Assembly: GCA_963842515.1 (NCBI GenBank)
Contig: CAWJGO010000005.1
Coordinates: 62,001 to 126,000 of the forward strand
DNA: 64,000 bases
Direction: 5' to 3'
DNA from: CADEED01 sp963842515
GTDB lineage: Bacteria > Pseudomonadota > Gammaproteobacteria > Steroidobacterales > Steroidobacteraceae
Part shown: positions 24,702 to 33,827 of the stretch, piece by piece
Position numbering within the stretch: the first letter of the stretch is position 1
Layout of the letters: each line of letters opens with the position of its first letter
The notes under the pieces: model-generated
Databases searched by the model: none
What the model saw: the letters and a program-made list of their open reading frames with translations, nothing else
What the model was told of the DNA's origin: nothing
Position numbers and translations under genes: made by a program

Positions 24702-24730
24702 ACGGGCTCCTTCGGGAGCCCGTTTCATTT
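24702..24730 (+). terminator. Rho-independent terminator of the ribosomal operon
   Basis: A 9-bp stem ACGGGCTCC/GGAGCCCGT closed by an extra-stable cTTCGg tetraloop and followed by TTCATTT. It begins 24 nt after the rplQ stop. Confidence 0.9.
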
Positions 24731-24862
24731 AGGGTCGCCCGCTTCGCGACGCAGGCGTTCTGCCGGCTGCGCCGAGTCACGGAGCATCTCGGGTTTGCCG
24801 TTTTTGCGTTGCCGCGCTGCGCTGCCGTAAGCTCGCTGCCTTCAACATACCAGGGGCATGCC

Positions 24863-25264
24863 ATGGGTCTCGCGAAAGAATTCAAAGAATTCGCCATGAA
24901 GGGCAATGTCATCGACATGGCGGTCGGTGTGATCATCGGCGCGGCCTTCGGCAAAATCGTCGCCTCGCTGGTCGAAGACGTGATCATGCCGCCGCTCGGC
25001 AAGCTCATCGGCGATGTGAACTTCTCCGACCTCGCGTACAACCTCGGAATGGGCGCGGATGGCAAGACTGAGGTGCTGTGGAAGTACGGCAACTTCCTGC
25101 AGATCGTTTTCCAGTTCCTGATCGTGGCGATGGTGCTGTTCATGGTCATCCGCGGCATCAACAAGCTCAAGAAGTCCGAGCCGCCGCCACCGCCTGCGCC
25201 CATTGCGCCGCCTCGCCAGGAAGTGTTGTTGCAGGAAATCCGCGATCTGCTCGCCAAGAAGTAA
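24863..25264 (+). CDS. mscL: Large-conductance mechanosensitive channel MscL
   Basis: 133 residues. MGLAKEFKEFAMKGNVIDMAVGVIIGAAFGKIV is the N-terminal amphipathic helix and the pore-lining TM1; TM2 is FLIVAMVLFMVIRGINKL, and a C-terminal helix bundle follows a Pro-rich linker. It releases solutes on hypo-osmotic shock as a homopentamer. ATG 24863 is supported by AGGGGC upstream. Confidence 0.95.
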   Translation: MGLAKEFKEFAMKGNVIDMAVGVIIGAAFGKIVASLVEDVIMPPLGKLIGDVNFSDLAYNLGMGADGKTEVLWKYGNFLQIVFQFLIVAMVLFMVIRGINKLKKSEPPPPPAPIAPPRQEVLLQEIRDLLAKK

Positions 25265-25285
25265 GTAGTTAGCAGCCGATCGCCC

Positions 25286-25630
25286 ATGGCCGCCGTTCGC
25301 TACACCTGGATGTTTCGGGCGGCGGCCCTCGTATTCCTGTTCTTCGGCTGCATCTGGTTGTGGAGATTCGGTCTCACCGACTACCGGCCCGAGCACCGGA
25401 TCCATGGTCTTGCGGCCGGCGTGCTCGCCACGTTCATCGGGATTTTTCTGTGGCGCCGGTCGAGGCTGGCGATCGGATTGTCGGCGATTGCTGCCGCGAT
25501 CGTCAGCATCTCCGCGGCTGCGTTCGCGCCCAGTGCCCACGGACCGGCAATCCTGGCTCTCGCGGCGTTGGCCATGCTTTGCGGTGTCTACGCGGTGCTC
25601 GCGGGGCGCGTCCTGATCTCGAATCGCTAG
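25286..25630 (+). CDS. Small hypothetical membrane protein
   Basis: 114 residues with about four hydrophobic segments (AAALVFLFFGCIWLWRF, HGLAAGVLATFIGIFLW, LAIGLSAIAAAIVSISAAAF, ILALAALAMLCGVYAVLAG). I do not recognise the family. It starts 21 nt after mscL on the same strand and may be co-transcribed. It ends 28 nt from the convergent prolidase gene. Confidence 0.6.
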   Translation: MAAVRYTWMFRAAALVFLFFGCIWLWRFGLTDYRPEHRIHGLAAGVLATFIGIFLWRRSRLAIGLSAIAAAIVSISAAAFAPSAHGPAILALAALAMLCGVYAVLAGRVLISNR

Positions 25631-25658
25631 CTGTACGAGCGCAAACTAGCTTGGCCGG

Positions 25659-27008
25659 TCAGTCCGCCGAGAACGCCGATCGGGTGAGATTCTCCTGCGT
25701 ACCGACACGCGCCACGACGTTGTCCTCGATGCGCACGCCACCGAATTTCTTCAGCTGCTCCACCCGCTTCCACTCGATCATCTGCCCGATCGGCTGCTGC
25801 TTCGCTTCATTCAACAACTGGTCGATGAAGTACAAGCCAGGCTCCACGGTGACCACGCAGCCGTCATCCAGTTTTCTCGTCAAGCGCAGGAATGGATGGT
25901 TATAAGGCCGTTCGATCTGCTTGCCCTCCGGCGTCCCCTGCAGCCCACCCACGTCGTGCACCTGCAAGCCCAACAAGTGGCCGATGCCGTGTGGATAGAA
26001 AACGGATGTGAGAGCGATCTCGATGGCTTCATCGGCACTCACTGATATCACATCAATCTCACGCAGGAATTCGCTGATCGCGCGATACGACGCCTGGTGA
26101 AAGTCCTTCCAGTCGACTCCGACCCGCACCTGCGCGCAAAGCCCGAGCTGCAGTTCATCGAACTTCGCGATGATCCCCGCCCATTCGGCGTCCTGAAACG
26201 AATGCGTACGCGTGATGTCCGAGGCGTAACCGCCGAACTCGGCGCCCGCGTCGATCAGCAGGGAATGCAGTTTCGCCGGTTTCTCGCGCTGCTGGATCTG
26301 GTAGTGCAACACCGCGCCGCCTTCGTTGAGCGCGATGATGGGGTTGTAAGGCAGCTCCCGTTCGCGCTGGCCGCACGCCTTCATGAACGCGAGTCCGATC
26401 TCGAACTCAGTGGCGCCGGCACGGAATGCGCGTTCCGCGGCGACGTGGCCGCGGGCGCCGAGAACATTGGCCTGGCGCAGGCACGCGACTTCGTACGCCG
26501 TCTTCGCCGCGCGCCCGTAATCGAGCTGGGCGATGAGGTGCTCAGCATTGATTGCCGCCGGTCCCCAACCGAGCAACTCCGGGAAGGGCGCGCCGATGAA
26601 CGCGGTGCGCGACAGATCCTTCGGCAAGGCTGCACGCGCAGCGGTGCGATCCGCGCAACTCACGATGTCGAAGGCGCTCGACCAGTAAGTGCGCGGCAAT
26701 TCCGGCGACTTGTGCCAGTAATCGACCGGCTGGTGCATCAGCAACAGAGGCTTCTTCCCCGGCGCGAAGTACACGAAGGAATCCGGGGCATCGGTGAGTG
26801 GCGCCCAAACCTTGAATGGCGCCTGCACGCGAAATGGCAGGTGATGGTCGTCGAGGAACAGCAGAGGAGGCGTGCCCGAGTGCACCAGCAACGCGTCGTA
26901 ACCCGCGGAGGCGAGCGCAGCAGCGCTGCGCTTTTTCACGATCTCGAGGTGTTCGGCGAACAGCGCCGGCCACGTGCCGATGTTCTGTTGAATAGGTTGT
27001 GAGTTCAT
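25659..27008 (-). CDS. pepQ: Xaa-Pro dipeptidase (prolidase, PepQ-like, M24B)
   Basis: 449 residues. The N-terminal creatinase-like domain is followed by the pita-bread catalytic domain with the five metal ligands visible: D253 and D264 in IDAGAEFGGYASDITRT, the His in PHGIGHLLGLQVHD, E389 in VTVEPGLYF and E428 in GVRIEDNVV. PepQ hydrolyses dipeptides with C-terminal proline and can split organophosphate triesters. Length matches bacterial PepQ. Monocistronic in appearance. Confidence 0.92.
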   Translation of the reverse strand: MNSQPIQQNIGTWPALFAEHLEIVKKRSAAALASAGYDALLVHSGTPPLLFLDDHHLPFRVQAPFKVWAPLTDAPDSFVYFAPGKKPLLLMHQPVDYWHKSPELPRTYWSSAFDIVSCADRTAARAALPKDLSRTAFIGAPFPELLGWGPAAINAEHLIAQLDYGRAAKTAYEVACLRQANVLGARGHVAAERAFRAGATEFEIGLAFMKACGQRERELPYNPIIALNEGGAVLHYQIQQREKPAKLHSLLIDAGAEFGGYASDITRTHSFQDAEWAGIIAKFDELQLGLCAQVRVGVDWKDFHQASYRAISEFLREIDVISVSADEAIEIALTSVFYPHGIGHLLGLQVHDVGGLQGTPEGKQIERPYNHPFLRLTRKLDDGCVVTVEPGLYFIDQLLNEAKQQPIGQMIEWKRVEQLKKFGGVRIEDNVVARVGTQENLTRSAFSAD

Positions 27009-27167
27009 GGAGCGATTCTATGCGTCGGTGGGCAGCCGCAAGTTGTTGATGCAACGCAACAAATAGACATGTTGTGCTTGAGCTGTCGCCAGCAGCGGAC
27101 ACTTTTGCAGTTGTTTCAAATGGATGGGGGAATCGATAAAATCGCGCGCCGCGATGCAAATCGTGGC

Positions 27168-27181
27168 AACAAACGTTTGTT
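27168..27181. promoter_or_regulatory. 14-bp perfect palindrome upstream of the Ala-rich lipoprotein gene
   Basis: AACAAACGTTTGTT is fully self-complementary, AT-rich in a GC-rich context and 39 bp upstream of the ATG. It could be an operator; no regulator is identified. Confidence 0.35.
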
Positions 27182-27220
27182 TGGTCTCACTTACCACTAG
27201 AAAATTTGGGGTATCCCTAC

Positions 27221-27490
27221 ATGAAATTGAATGTTGCTCTCGCCGCCTCCATTGCGGCTCTCGCGCTGATGACTGCCTGCGCCAAGAAGGATGCGGAAGT
27301 TGCCGCTCCTGCCGCTGACGCCGCTGCTTCTTCGGCCGATGCTGCTGCCTCCTCCGCCGATGCCGCTGCTTCTTCGGCTGCTGCCGCTGACGCTGCTGCC
27401 CCGCCTGCCGACGCTGCCGCTGCTCCGGCCGATGCCGCTGCTGCTCCGGCTGACGGTGCCGCGGCTCCTGCCGAGGCCCCGAAGCAGTAA
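27221..27490 (+). CDS. Small lipoprotein with Ala-rich heptad repeats
   Basis: 89 residues. A lipoprotein signal peptide leads to Cys20 in LALMTAC, then KKDAEVAAP and about eight tandem seven-residue units of the type ADAAASS, then ADAAAAP, ending AEAPKQ. The composition is mostly Ala, Asp, Ser and Pro with no recognisable enzyme domain, suggesting a flexible surface or periplasmic spacer. ATG 27221 is chosen with GGGG about 9 nt upstream. The opposite strand also stays open across the repeats, but that is a compositional artefact. Confidence 0.7.
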   Translation: MKLNVALAASIAALALMTACAKKDAEVAAPAADAAASSADAAASSADAAASSAAAADAAAPPADAAAAPADAAAAPADGAAAPAEAPKQ

Positions 27491-27586
27491 TCGTTCCGAT
27501 TATTGCTTCGAGCCGTCAGGCTCAATGACACGGCCCGGGCAGAGCGCACAACGTTCTGCACGGGCTTTGTCTTTTCTGGAGGGGCA

Positions 27587-28117
27587 GTGACAGTCAGTGT
27601 CCGTGATGCACGCGGCGCCGCCCGCGATCGCGAGTGGATCGAAAGCGTCTACCGCGACTACCTCGACGACCTGTCGCCGTTGAATACAGGCGTCTTCAGC
27701 GCCACGTCGCTCGGCGAAATCGGCTACAGCGAGTCCGACCAGCTGGCGCGGTGGTTTGGCGATTCCTCGGTCAATCCGCTCGTCATCCTGCGCGGCGCCG
27801 AGCCGGTGGGATTTGCCATGGTGGCGCGCGGCAGCGGCACTCCCGGCAAGCCGCCCGTGGATTACCGCATGGCGGAGTTTTTCGTGGCGCGCACCTTCCG
27901 CCGCCGCGGTGTCGGCCGACTCGCCGTGGAGCTGATCCTCAATCGTTTCGCCGGCCGTTGGGAGATCACCGAGTACCTGCGCAACCCCGTGGCCGTATCC
28001 TTCTGGCGCCGCGTGGTTGCCAACTACACGCAGGGCCGTTTTCAGGAGCGCGTCACCAATGGCGAAGTGCGACAGGTTTTCGACTCCGGCATCTCGCGCG
28101 CCCAGAAGCCGGCCTGA
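27587..28117 (+). CDS. GNAT family N-acetyltransferase
   Basis: 176 residues from GTG 27587, chosen for the GGAGGGG site just upstream. The acetyl-CoA binding motif is RTFRRRGVGRLAVELIL (the R/Q-x-x-G-x-G/A type), preceded by the beta4 strand (RMAEFFVA) and followed by NPVAVSFWRRVVANYTQG, typical of GNAT motif B. The substrate is not predictable. Its 3' end may overlap the gamma-glutamyltransferase gene. Confidence 0.85.
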   Translation: MTVSVRDARGAARDREWIESVYRDYLDDLSPLNTGVFSATSLGEIGYSESDQLARWFGDSSVNPLVILRGAEPVGFAMVARGSGTPGKPPVDYRMAEFFVARTFRRRGVGRLAVELILNRFAGRWEITEYLRNPVAVSFWRRVVANYTQGRFQERVTNGEVRQVFDSGISRAQKPA

Positions 28118-29828
28118 CGAATTACTGCGCCGTGTTTTTCTCGCGGTAATTCTCGGCATGACCATGGAAGGCGGGTACGCCGGATCGCGCCCGAGCGGCT
28201 CGCTGGTTCCAACCCGTTCCGAAGTCATCGCCCTGCAGGGCATGGCAGCCACCAGCCAGCCACTGGCCAGCCAGGTTGCCCTCGATGTGCTCAAGCGCGG
28301 CGGCTCGGCAGTGGACGCGGCGATCGCCGCGAATGCGACGATCGGTCTCATGGAGCCCACCGGCAACGGCGTGGGCGGCGACTTGTTTGCCATCGTCTGG
28401 GATGCGAAGACCAGGAAACTCCACGGCCTCAATGGCAGCGGGCGCTCGCCAGGATCGCTGACGCTCGCGACGCTGCGATCGGAGCTCAAGAAACTCAATT
28501 CATCCACCATTCCGCGCACCGGTCCTTTGCCGGTATCGGTGCCGGGCACCGTCGACGGCTGGTTCGAGCTGCACGGCAAGTTCGGCCGGCTGCCGATGAA
28601 AGAAGTGTTGGCACCGGCGATTGCGTACGCGCGCAACGGGTTCCCGGTCACCGAGGTGATCGCCGAGGGTTGGGCCCGCAATGCGAAAGTGCTGGCGAAG
28701 TTTCCGGGCTTTGCCGAAACCTACCTGCCAGACGGGCGCGCCCCTGCCAAGGGCGAGGTATTCCGCAATCCGCTCCTGGCCAACACCCTGCAGGCGATTG
28801 CCGACGGCGGGCGCGACGCGTTCTACAAAGGCGACATCGCCAGGCGTATCGAAACCTACATGCGGGCCAACGGCGGATATCTCACCGCCGCGGACATGGC
28901 CGCTCACCGGTCGGAGTGGGTGGAGCCGGTCTCCACTAACTACCGTGGTTACGATGTCTGGGAGCTCCCGCCGAATACGCAGGGAATTGCGGCATTGCAG
29001 ATGCTCAACATCCTGGAAGCGTACGACCTCAAATCGATGGGTTTCGGCAGCCCCGAATACCTGCACCTCCTCATCGAAGCGAAGAAGCTCGCCTTTGAAG
29101 ACCGCGCGCGCTTTTATGCCGATCCCGAATTCGCCAGGATCCCGCTCAAGGGCCTGCTGTCGAAGGAATACGCCGCGAAACGCCGCAAGCTGATCAGCGA
29201 ACGCGCAGCGCCCGAATATCCCGCCGATACCAAGGCTCTCGATGAGAGCGACACCATCTACATGACGGTGGCGGATTCCGCCGGCAACATGGTCTCGCTG
29301 ATCCAGAGCAACTACCGCGGCATGGGGTCGGGCATGACGCCCACCGGCTGTGGGTTCATCCTGCAGGACCGCGGTGAGTTGTTCTCACTCGAAGAGGGTC
29401 ACGCCAATTTGTATGCACCGGGCAAGCGGCCCTTTCACACCATCATTCCGGCGTTCGTCACCAAAGACGGCAAGCCGTGGCTCTCGTTTGGTGTCATGGG
29501 TGGCGGCATGCAGCCCCAGGGTCACGTGCAGATTCTCGTCAATCTCATCGACTTCGGCATGAACCTCCAGGAAGCGGGCGACGCCCCGCGCGCCCGTCAC
29601 GACGGATCGAGCGAACCGACCGGAGAGCGGATGCGCAATGGCGGTGCGGTGGCGCTCGAGGTTGGCGCGTTACCGGCGACCGTGAAAGCCCTCGAAGCGC
29701 GCGGGCATAAGGTGAGCGTGAACAACGACGGCGACTTCGGTGGGTATCAGGCCATCCTGCGCACCGCCGAAGGCGTTTATTTCGGTGCCTCGGAATCGCG
29801 CAAGGACGGCGCAGCGCAGGGGTACTAA
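28059..29828 (+). CDS. ggt: Gamma-glutamyltransferase (GGT) family protein
   Basis: About 589 residues. AVDAAIAANATIGLMEPTGNGVGGDLFAIVWD and GLNGSGRSP are the large-subunit hallmarks; SDTIYMTVADSAGNMVSLIQSNY contains the processing Thr that becomes the nucleophile of the small subunit. GGTs cleave gamma-glutamyl bonds (glutathione) in the periplasm. The start is uncertain: ATG 28059 has AGGAG 10 nt upstream and yields a signal-like segment (RRVFLAVILGM) but overlaps the GNAT gene by 59 nt; ATG 28158 is the conservative alternative. Confidence 0.87.
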   Translation: MAKCDRFSTPASRAPRSRPDELLRRVFLAVILGMTMEGGYAGSRPSGSLVPTRSEVIALQGMAATSQPLASQVALDVLKRGGSAVDAAIAANATIGLMEPTGNGVGGDLFAIVWDAKTRKLHGLNGSGRSPGSLTLATLRSELKKLNSSTIPRTGPLPVSVPGTVDGWFELHGKFGRLPMKEVLAPAIAYARNGFPVTEVIAEGWARNAKVLAKFPGFAETYLPDGRAPAKGEVFRNPLLANTLQAIADGGRDAFYKGDIARRIETYMRANGGYLTAADMAAHRSEWVEPVSTNYRGYDVWELPPNTQGIAALQMLNILEAYDLKSMGFGSPEYLHLLIEAKKLAFEDRARFYADPEFARIPLKGLLSKEYAAKRRKLISERAAPEYPADTKALDESDTIYMTVADSAGNMVSLIQSNYRGMGSGMTPTGCGFILQDRGELFSLEEGHANLYAPGKRPFHTIIPAFVTKDGKPWLSFGVMGGGMQPQGHVQILVNLIDFGMNLQEAGDAPRARHDGSSEPTGERMRNGGAVALEVGALPATVKALEARGHKVSVNNDGDFGGYQAILRTAEGVYFGASESRKDGAAQGY

Positions 29829-29986
29829 CAGCCCTGGAGGTTCAGGAACCGGCGGTCAGCCTCGCGCTACTCACTTGTGTTGGCGTCGGTGGCGCGGTCC
29901 GCGCGAGCCTTGTTAACCGATTGCGAGAGCTCGAGCATGACACTAGGGGGGTTCCGTTCCACCGGCGCCAGCACATCTTCTGCGTG

Positions 29987-31936
29987 CTATTGAATCGCGG
30001 GTATCCCCAGAAAGATTGAATCCTCCGGTGTCCCGAATTCAGATGCCTTCGGCTTGCGCGTGGTCGCGGTGATTTTGCCCGAGTGGATGGCGTCGAGTTT
30101 CGCGTGCGTGGCCTTGGCGGCCGCCACCAGCTCCGGGTATGGCCGGTCGGTGACGTCGATCCAGCCGATGTTGTAGTTCTCACCATCAGGCCGACCGGTC
30201 GCGGGCTGATCGATCCACTGGTACCAGTGAGTGCCGACGATGGCGGGATGCTCCGCGGCGTGCTCGACGTAGTACGAATACGCCACACCGCGTTCGGTCT
30301 GATTCATGGCCTGCACCAGCCCCGGCGCGAGCCCGCGTTCGGGCACTCCGAAATGGAACTCGCCGATCAGGATCGGCAACTTCTGGATCGCGTACACACG
30401 GTCGATGAAATCTTTCGGTGGCGCCCAGCGGTACTTGTTCATGCTGTACACGTCGAAGCCGCGCGCCAGCGCGATCACATCGTCGGGAGGGGTACCTCCG
30501 AATCGAATGCCGAGGTTCAGGTGGTTAGGATCGTGGCGTTTGACGGCGGCATTCACGACCTCGAGGTAGCGCGTGAAGGCGGCATGTACCAGTCCCTTGC
30601 GGATCGCGGGCGTATCGGACCTGGCAAGCTCGCTCTTGAATCGTCGCTGAATCGCGCTCGCGGGCCCCGCCAGTACCAGATCGACGAGCTGGCTCTCGCG
30701 CGCTGGCCACGGCGGCTCGTTGCCGATGAAATAGCCAATCATCCACGGGTCGTCCTTGCGCTGCGCGAGTTGCTGCGCGGCTTGCGTGTCGACGAGCTTC
30801 ACGAACGCGTCCGAATACACGTCGGGCAACCCCATGATGGCACCGGCGCTCTGTTGCCAGCCGCGCAGCGGATAGACATACGGCTGACGCGCCGATGAAC
30901 TCGCCGGCAGCGCATCGTTGAGCATTGCGCCATACGCCGTGTTCAGTCCCCAGGCACGCATGCGCCGCGAGGTCAGCTGCGCGCTCGGTGCCGGCCACTC
31001 GTCTCCGAAGCGTTGCCGCAGATTTGCCACGTAGAACGACACCGGGTCGCGCAGCGGATCTGCCGCGGCATTCGGGGCCGGAAACTGCGCAGCGGTGGGA
31101 ATGCTCGCAAACAACCTGGCGCGTCCGATGATCTGCGTGCGCGGCGGCTCGGCGCCGGCGCCGTTCACGCCGGTGGAATAGAACCGGCAGCCCAAAGGAT
31201 CGATCAGCCACCACCGATCGGTGATCTTCTCCACGCGGAAGAAGCCGGTGGCCCTGCGGCGTCCGGTCGCATAGCCACCGTAGCGGCAGGCCTGGATCGC
31301 GGCCTTCGGCACCAGCATGCGGTCTTCCTGGGCCCATTCGCGCTTCAACGCTTCGAGTGAACGGACTTTGCCCGGCCACTCCGCATGCGCGTACTGGCCG
31401 AAGTCATCGATCAGCGGCGTGCCGCCGTCGAGCACCGCGTCGCCGGGGTCGGTCTTCGACAGGCTGACCTTGCGAATTTCGACCGTGGCGGCACGCGCCG
31501 GGTATCGCATCGTGACGCTGAGTGCGCGGACGTGCCGCAAAGGGGCGTGCCCGCCGGCTTCGATATTGATCCAGTAGCTGTTGCGCGGCTGGTTCACGGT
31601 GGAGGCGAGCTCATCGGCGTCCCCAAGTCCCTGGCGATAAAACCGCAGCGGAATCGACGCGCGGACCCAGGCGTTGGCAAACGGATGAATTCGCTTGGAA
31701 ACGCTGCCTTCATCGCTGAGGAGACCGAGCTCGAAGCGCTGGCTGGTAGAAGAGCGGAGCTCGAGCACGAGGAATTCGGCGTCGGCCCAATCAGCCGGCA
31801 ATTGAGCATCGAAAGCGGACAGCGGCCATTGCGTGCTGGAGACGTCGCTCGTGAAGGAAGCTTTCTGTGGCGCGGCATGTACGGGCGGGAGGAATGCCAG
31901 CGCCAGCGATGCGATCAGCTTCCGGTCGAGTCTCAT
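29987..31936 (-). CDS. Secreted GH50-like (beta-agarase family) glycoside hydrolase
   Basis: 649 residues with a signal peptide ending PPVHA-A, an N-terminal carbohydrate-binding-like sandwich (about 25-160), then a TIM barrel beginning RWWLIDPLGCRFYSTGVNG. The likely acid/base is E407 (FIGNEPPW) and the nucleophile E526 (LIGEFHFG). The C-terminal block GTHWYQWIDQPATGRPDGENYNIGWIDV is strongly GH50-like. Characterised GH50 enzymes are beta-agarases, but the substrate here could be another galactan. Appears monocistronic; the 158 bp between it and the convergent GGT gene shows nothing definite. Confidence 0.78.
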   Translation of the reverse strand: MRLDRKLIASLALAFLPPVHAAPQKASFTSDVSSTQWPLSAFDAQLPADWADAEFLVLELRSSTSQRFELGLLSDEGSVSKRIHPFANAWVRASIPLRFYRQGLGDADELASTVNQPRNSYWINIEAGGHAPLRHVRALSVTMRYPARAATVEIRKVSLSKTDPGDAVLDGGTPLIDDFGQYAHAEWPGKVRSLEALKREWAQEDRMLVPKAAIQACRYGGYATGRRRATGFFRVEKITDRWWLIDPLGCRFYSTGVNGAGAEPPRTQIIGRARLFASIPTAAQFPAPNAAADPLRDPVSFYVANLRQRFGDEWPAPSAQLTSRRMRAWGLNTAYGAMLNDALPASSSARQPYVYPLRGWQQSAGAIMGLPDVYSDAFVKLVDTQAAQQLAQRKDDPWMIGYFIGNEPPWPARESQLVDLVLAGPASAIQRRFKSELARSDTPAIRKGLVHAAFTRYLEVVNAAVKRHDPNHLNLGIRFGGTPPDDVIALARGFDVYSMNKYRWAPPKDFIDRVYAIQKLPILIGEFHFGVPERGLAPGLVQAMNQTERGVAYSYYVEHAAEHPAIVGTHWYQWIDQPATGRPDGENYNIGWIDVTDRPYPELVAAAKATHAKLDAIHSGKITATTRKPKASEFGTPEDSIFLGIPAIQ

Positions 31937-32001
31937 TCTTACCCCTGGATTCGCGCGCGCAGTTTATGCGAAGCCCATCGCGGGCAGGTCGGCAGGCGCA
32001 C

Positions 32002-33141
32002 TTATACGACGCCCGGAATGAAGCGCCATTTCACGCGTGCCATGTACTGCGAGTAGCCGTTGTCGGACAGGAGCAGATGGCGCTCTTCGGTGATGGCACG
32101 CAGCGCATAGATGGCGGTCCAGCCCGTCAGGGCTAACAACGCATACCCGGCGACGCGTGGGTTGCCGCTGGCGAAAACGATATACAGATTGGGCAACGCG
32201 CCGATCCACCACGCAAGATTCTTCGCCGCGTACGCCGGATGCCGCACGTAGGCATAAGGACCGTGGCTGACGATGCCGCGGTTGGTGAGGTTGCTGGCCT
32301 TGAATCCCAGCGCCACCGATGCCCACGAGTAGATAGCGAGCGCGGTCAGAACGGCGAGGTTGGCGATGAAGTGGACGGCATCGTTGGCGAAATGCGGAAA
32401 ATCGTTGCTCTGCCATTCGAGGAACCGGCCGGTGAAGTCGTTGAAGGGCGGATAACAGGCGAGGCAGATGAACCAGCCGAAGAATGTGGGATCCACGGTG
32501 CGGATGCGATTGCCGAGTGCCGGCACTTCGACGATGTAGCCGAGCGTGAACAGCAGCGTGTCGACGAAGAGGATGAGCTGAAAACAGGCCCAGAACAGCG
32601 AATTGTCGAACAGGGCGCGGCCGGCTTGCCCGTTTTTGAGGCCGTCGTAGAACTGCACCACTGAGCTCGCCATGTCACCGGCATGGTTGAGGCACCAGTT
32701 GATCATGAGAGGTGCGAAAAAAAATTTCAGCAGCAGCGCGAGCCCCGCTTGTTTGGCGGCCGGTGACAGGCCTGCGCGCAGCGGCAGGCGCCAGGCCTGG
32801 CGCGCCAGCATCGCGCGACGCGCCGGTGATTGCGGCCTGCGCATGCGCAGGACACTGAAGCGCAAGCCCTGCAGGAACACGAACGCCTTGGAGTGCAGCC
32901 ACGGATAACGCGCGTAGAAGGGGATGAGCACCAGCACATACAGCGCGATGAGCGACAGCAGCAGCGTGTGGACCGTGAAGACGGCGTCGATACCGAACAT
33001 GCCGAAATGCCACTGGCCCTGCAGCATGCCGCGGTGAAAACCGCTCAGGTCGGTGATGACCCAGTACGAAAGGGCTATGAACCCCAGGGTCGAGAAATAG
33101 TTGCCGGCAAAACGCGGGCTGAGTGCACGCGAAAAGATCAC
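32002..33141 (-). CDS. Polytopic membrane protein with C-terminal isoprenylcysteine methyltransferase-like domain
   Basis: 379 residues with seven or more hydrophobic segments. The last 110 residues contain the ICMT/PEMT-type motif SNRGIVSHGPYAYVRHPAYAAKN (from KASNLTNRG onward) and the following ITEERHLL, which form the SAM and substrate site in this methyltransferase superfamily. The N-terminal 200 residues are an unrecognised membrane region. The GTG start overlaps the histidine-kinase stop by 4 nt (GTGA), so the two are translationally coupled. Substrate unknown. Confidence 0.7.
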   Translation of the reverse strand: MIFSRALSPRFAGNYFSTLGFIALSYWVITDLSGFHRGMLQGQWHFGMFGIDAVFTVHTLLLSLIALYVLVLIPFYARYPWLHSKAFVFLQGLRFSVLRMRRPQSPARRAMLARQAWRLPLRAGLSPAAKQAGLALLLKFFFAPLMINWCLNHAGDMASSVVQFYDGLKNGQAGRALFDNSLFWACFQLILFVDTLLFTLGYIVEVPALGNRIRTVDPTFFGWFICLACYPPFNDFTGRFLEWQSNDFPHFANDAVHFIANLAVLTALAIYSWASVALGFKASNLTNRGIVSHGPYAYVRHPAYAAKNLAWWIGALPNLYIVFASGNPRVAGYALLALTGWTAIYALRAITEERHLLLSDNGYSQYMARVKWRFIPGVV

Positions 33142-33827
33142 GCGCCGAGCGGTGTCAGCGGCAGGGTCACCGAGAAGGTCGTGCCGGCGCCGGGTTGCGA
33201 GCGGCAGTCGATTTGTCCACCGTGCGCCTCGACGATGCCCTTGCCGATGAACAAGCCGAGTCCGGTGCCGTTTCTCCAGGGCACAAAGACATTGGAAATG
33301 TCTTCCGCGGTGAGCTTGAGGCCGCTTCCCGTTATCTCCACGTGCACTTTTCCGTCAATCACATTGCTGTCCACCGAAATCCGGCTGTCGGAATCCGAAG
33401 ACTTGATCGCATGGTGCAACAGGTCCTGGAACAGCTGCAGAAGCCGCGTGCGATCCGCGAGTGCCTGGGTCTGATTGCCTGCGTGGCATGACAGCGAAAT
33501 ATCCTTGTCGTTTGCCGCGCCCTCGCTTGCCGTCACCGCGTCACGCAATACGTCGTCGATGCTGATGGGTTTGATGTCGATGGCCAGGGTTCCGGCGTGT
33601 AGCTGAGCAAGGTCGGAAATCTCGCCGATCAGCCGATTCATGAGCTCGGCATTGCGGCGAATGCGCTCGTGCTGGTCACGCACCTGCTCTTGCGTGAGCT
33701 GGTATTTGGGATTGAGCAGCATATTGGTGGTGGTGTGCACCACGGCCAGGGGCGTGCGCAGCTCATGCGCCACTTTCGCCAGCACGGCATCCAGACTTTT
33801 CGACTTGTCTTCCATCCCCAGATCCAT
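33138..33827 (-). CDS. Small soluble histidine kinase-like protein with degenerate ATP site
   Basis: 229 residues, no sensor or membrane segment. The HisKA H-box is intact (VAHELRTPLAVV, H21). The ATPase domain keeps the G2 motif GTGLGLFIGKGIVEAHGG, but the N-box reads DLLHHAIKSS, with His139 where the Mg-binding Asn belongs, and the G1 Asp is Ile165 (ITGSGL). It may be a phosphotransfer or scaffold protein and not an active kinase. No response regulator is adjacent. ATG 33827 or 33815 could be the start. Confidence 0.78.
   Translation of the reverse strand: MDLGMEDKSKSLDAVLAKVAHELRTPLAVVHTTTNMLLNPKYQLTQEQVRDQHERIRRNAELMNRLIGEISDLAQLHAGTLAIDIKPISIDDVLRDAVTASEGAANDKDISLSCHAGNQTQALADRTRLLQLFQDLLHHAIKSSDSDSRISVDSNVIDGKVHVEITGSGLKLTAEDISNVFVPWRNGTGLGLFIGKGIVEAHGGQIDCRSQPGAGTTFSVTLPLTPLGA

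Noticed and set aside
27290..27480. Tandem repeats resembling a CRISPR or satellite array
   Set aside because: The period is 21 bp, in frame with the lipoprotein gene, and the units are degenerate codon repeats without spacers.
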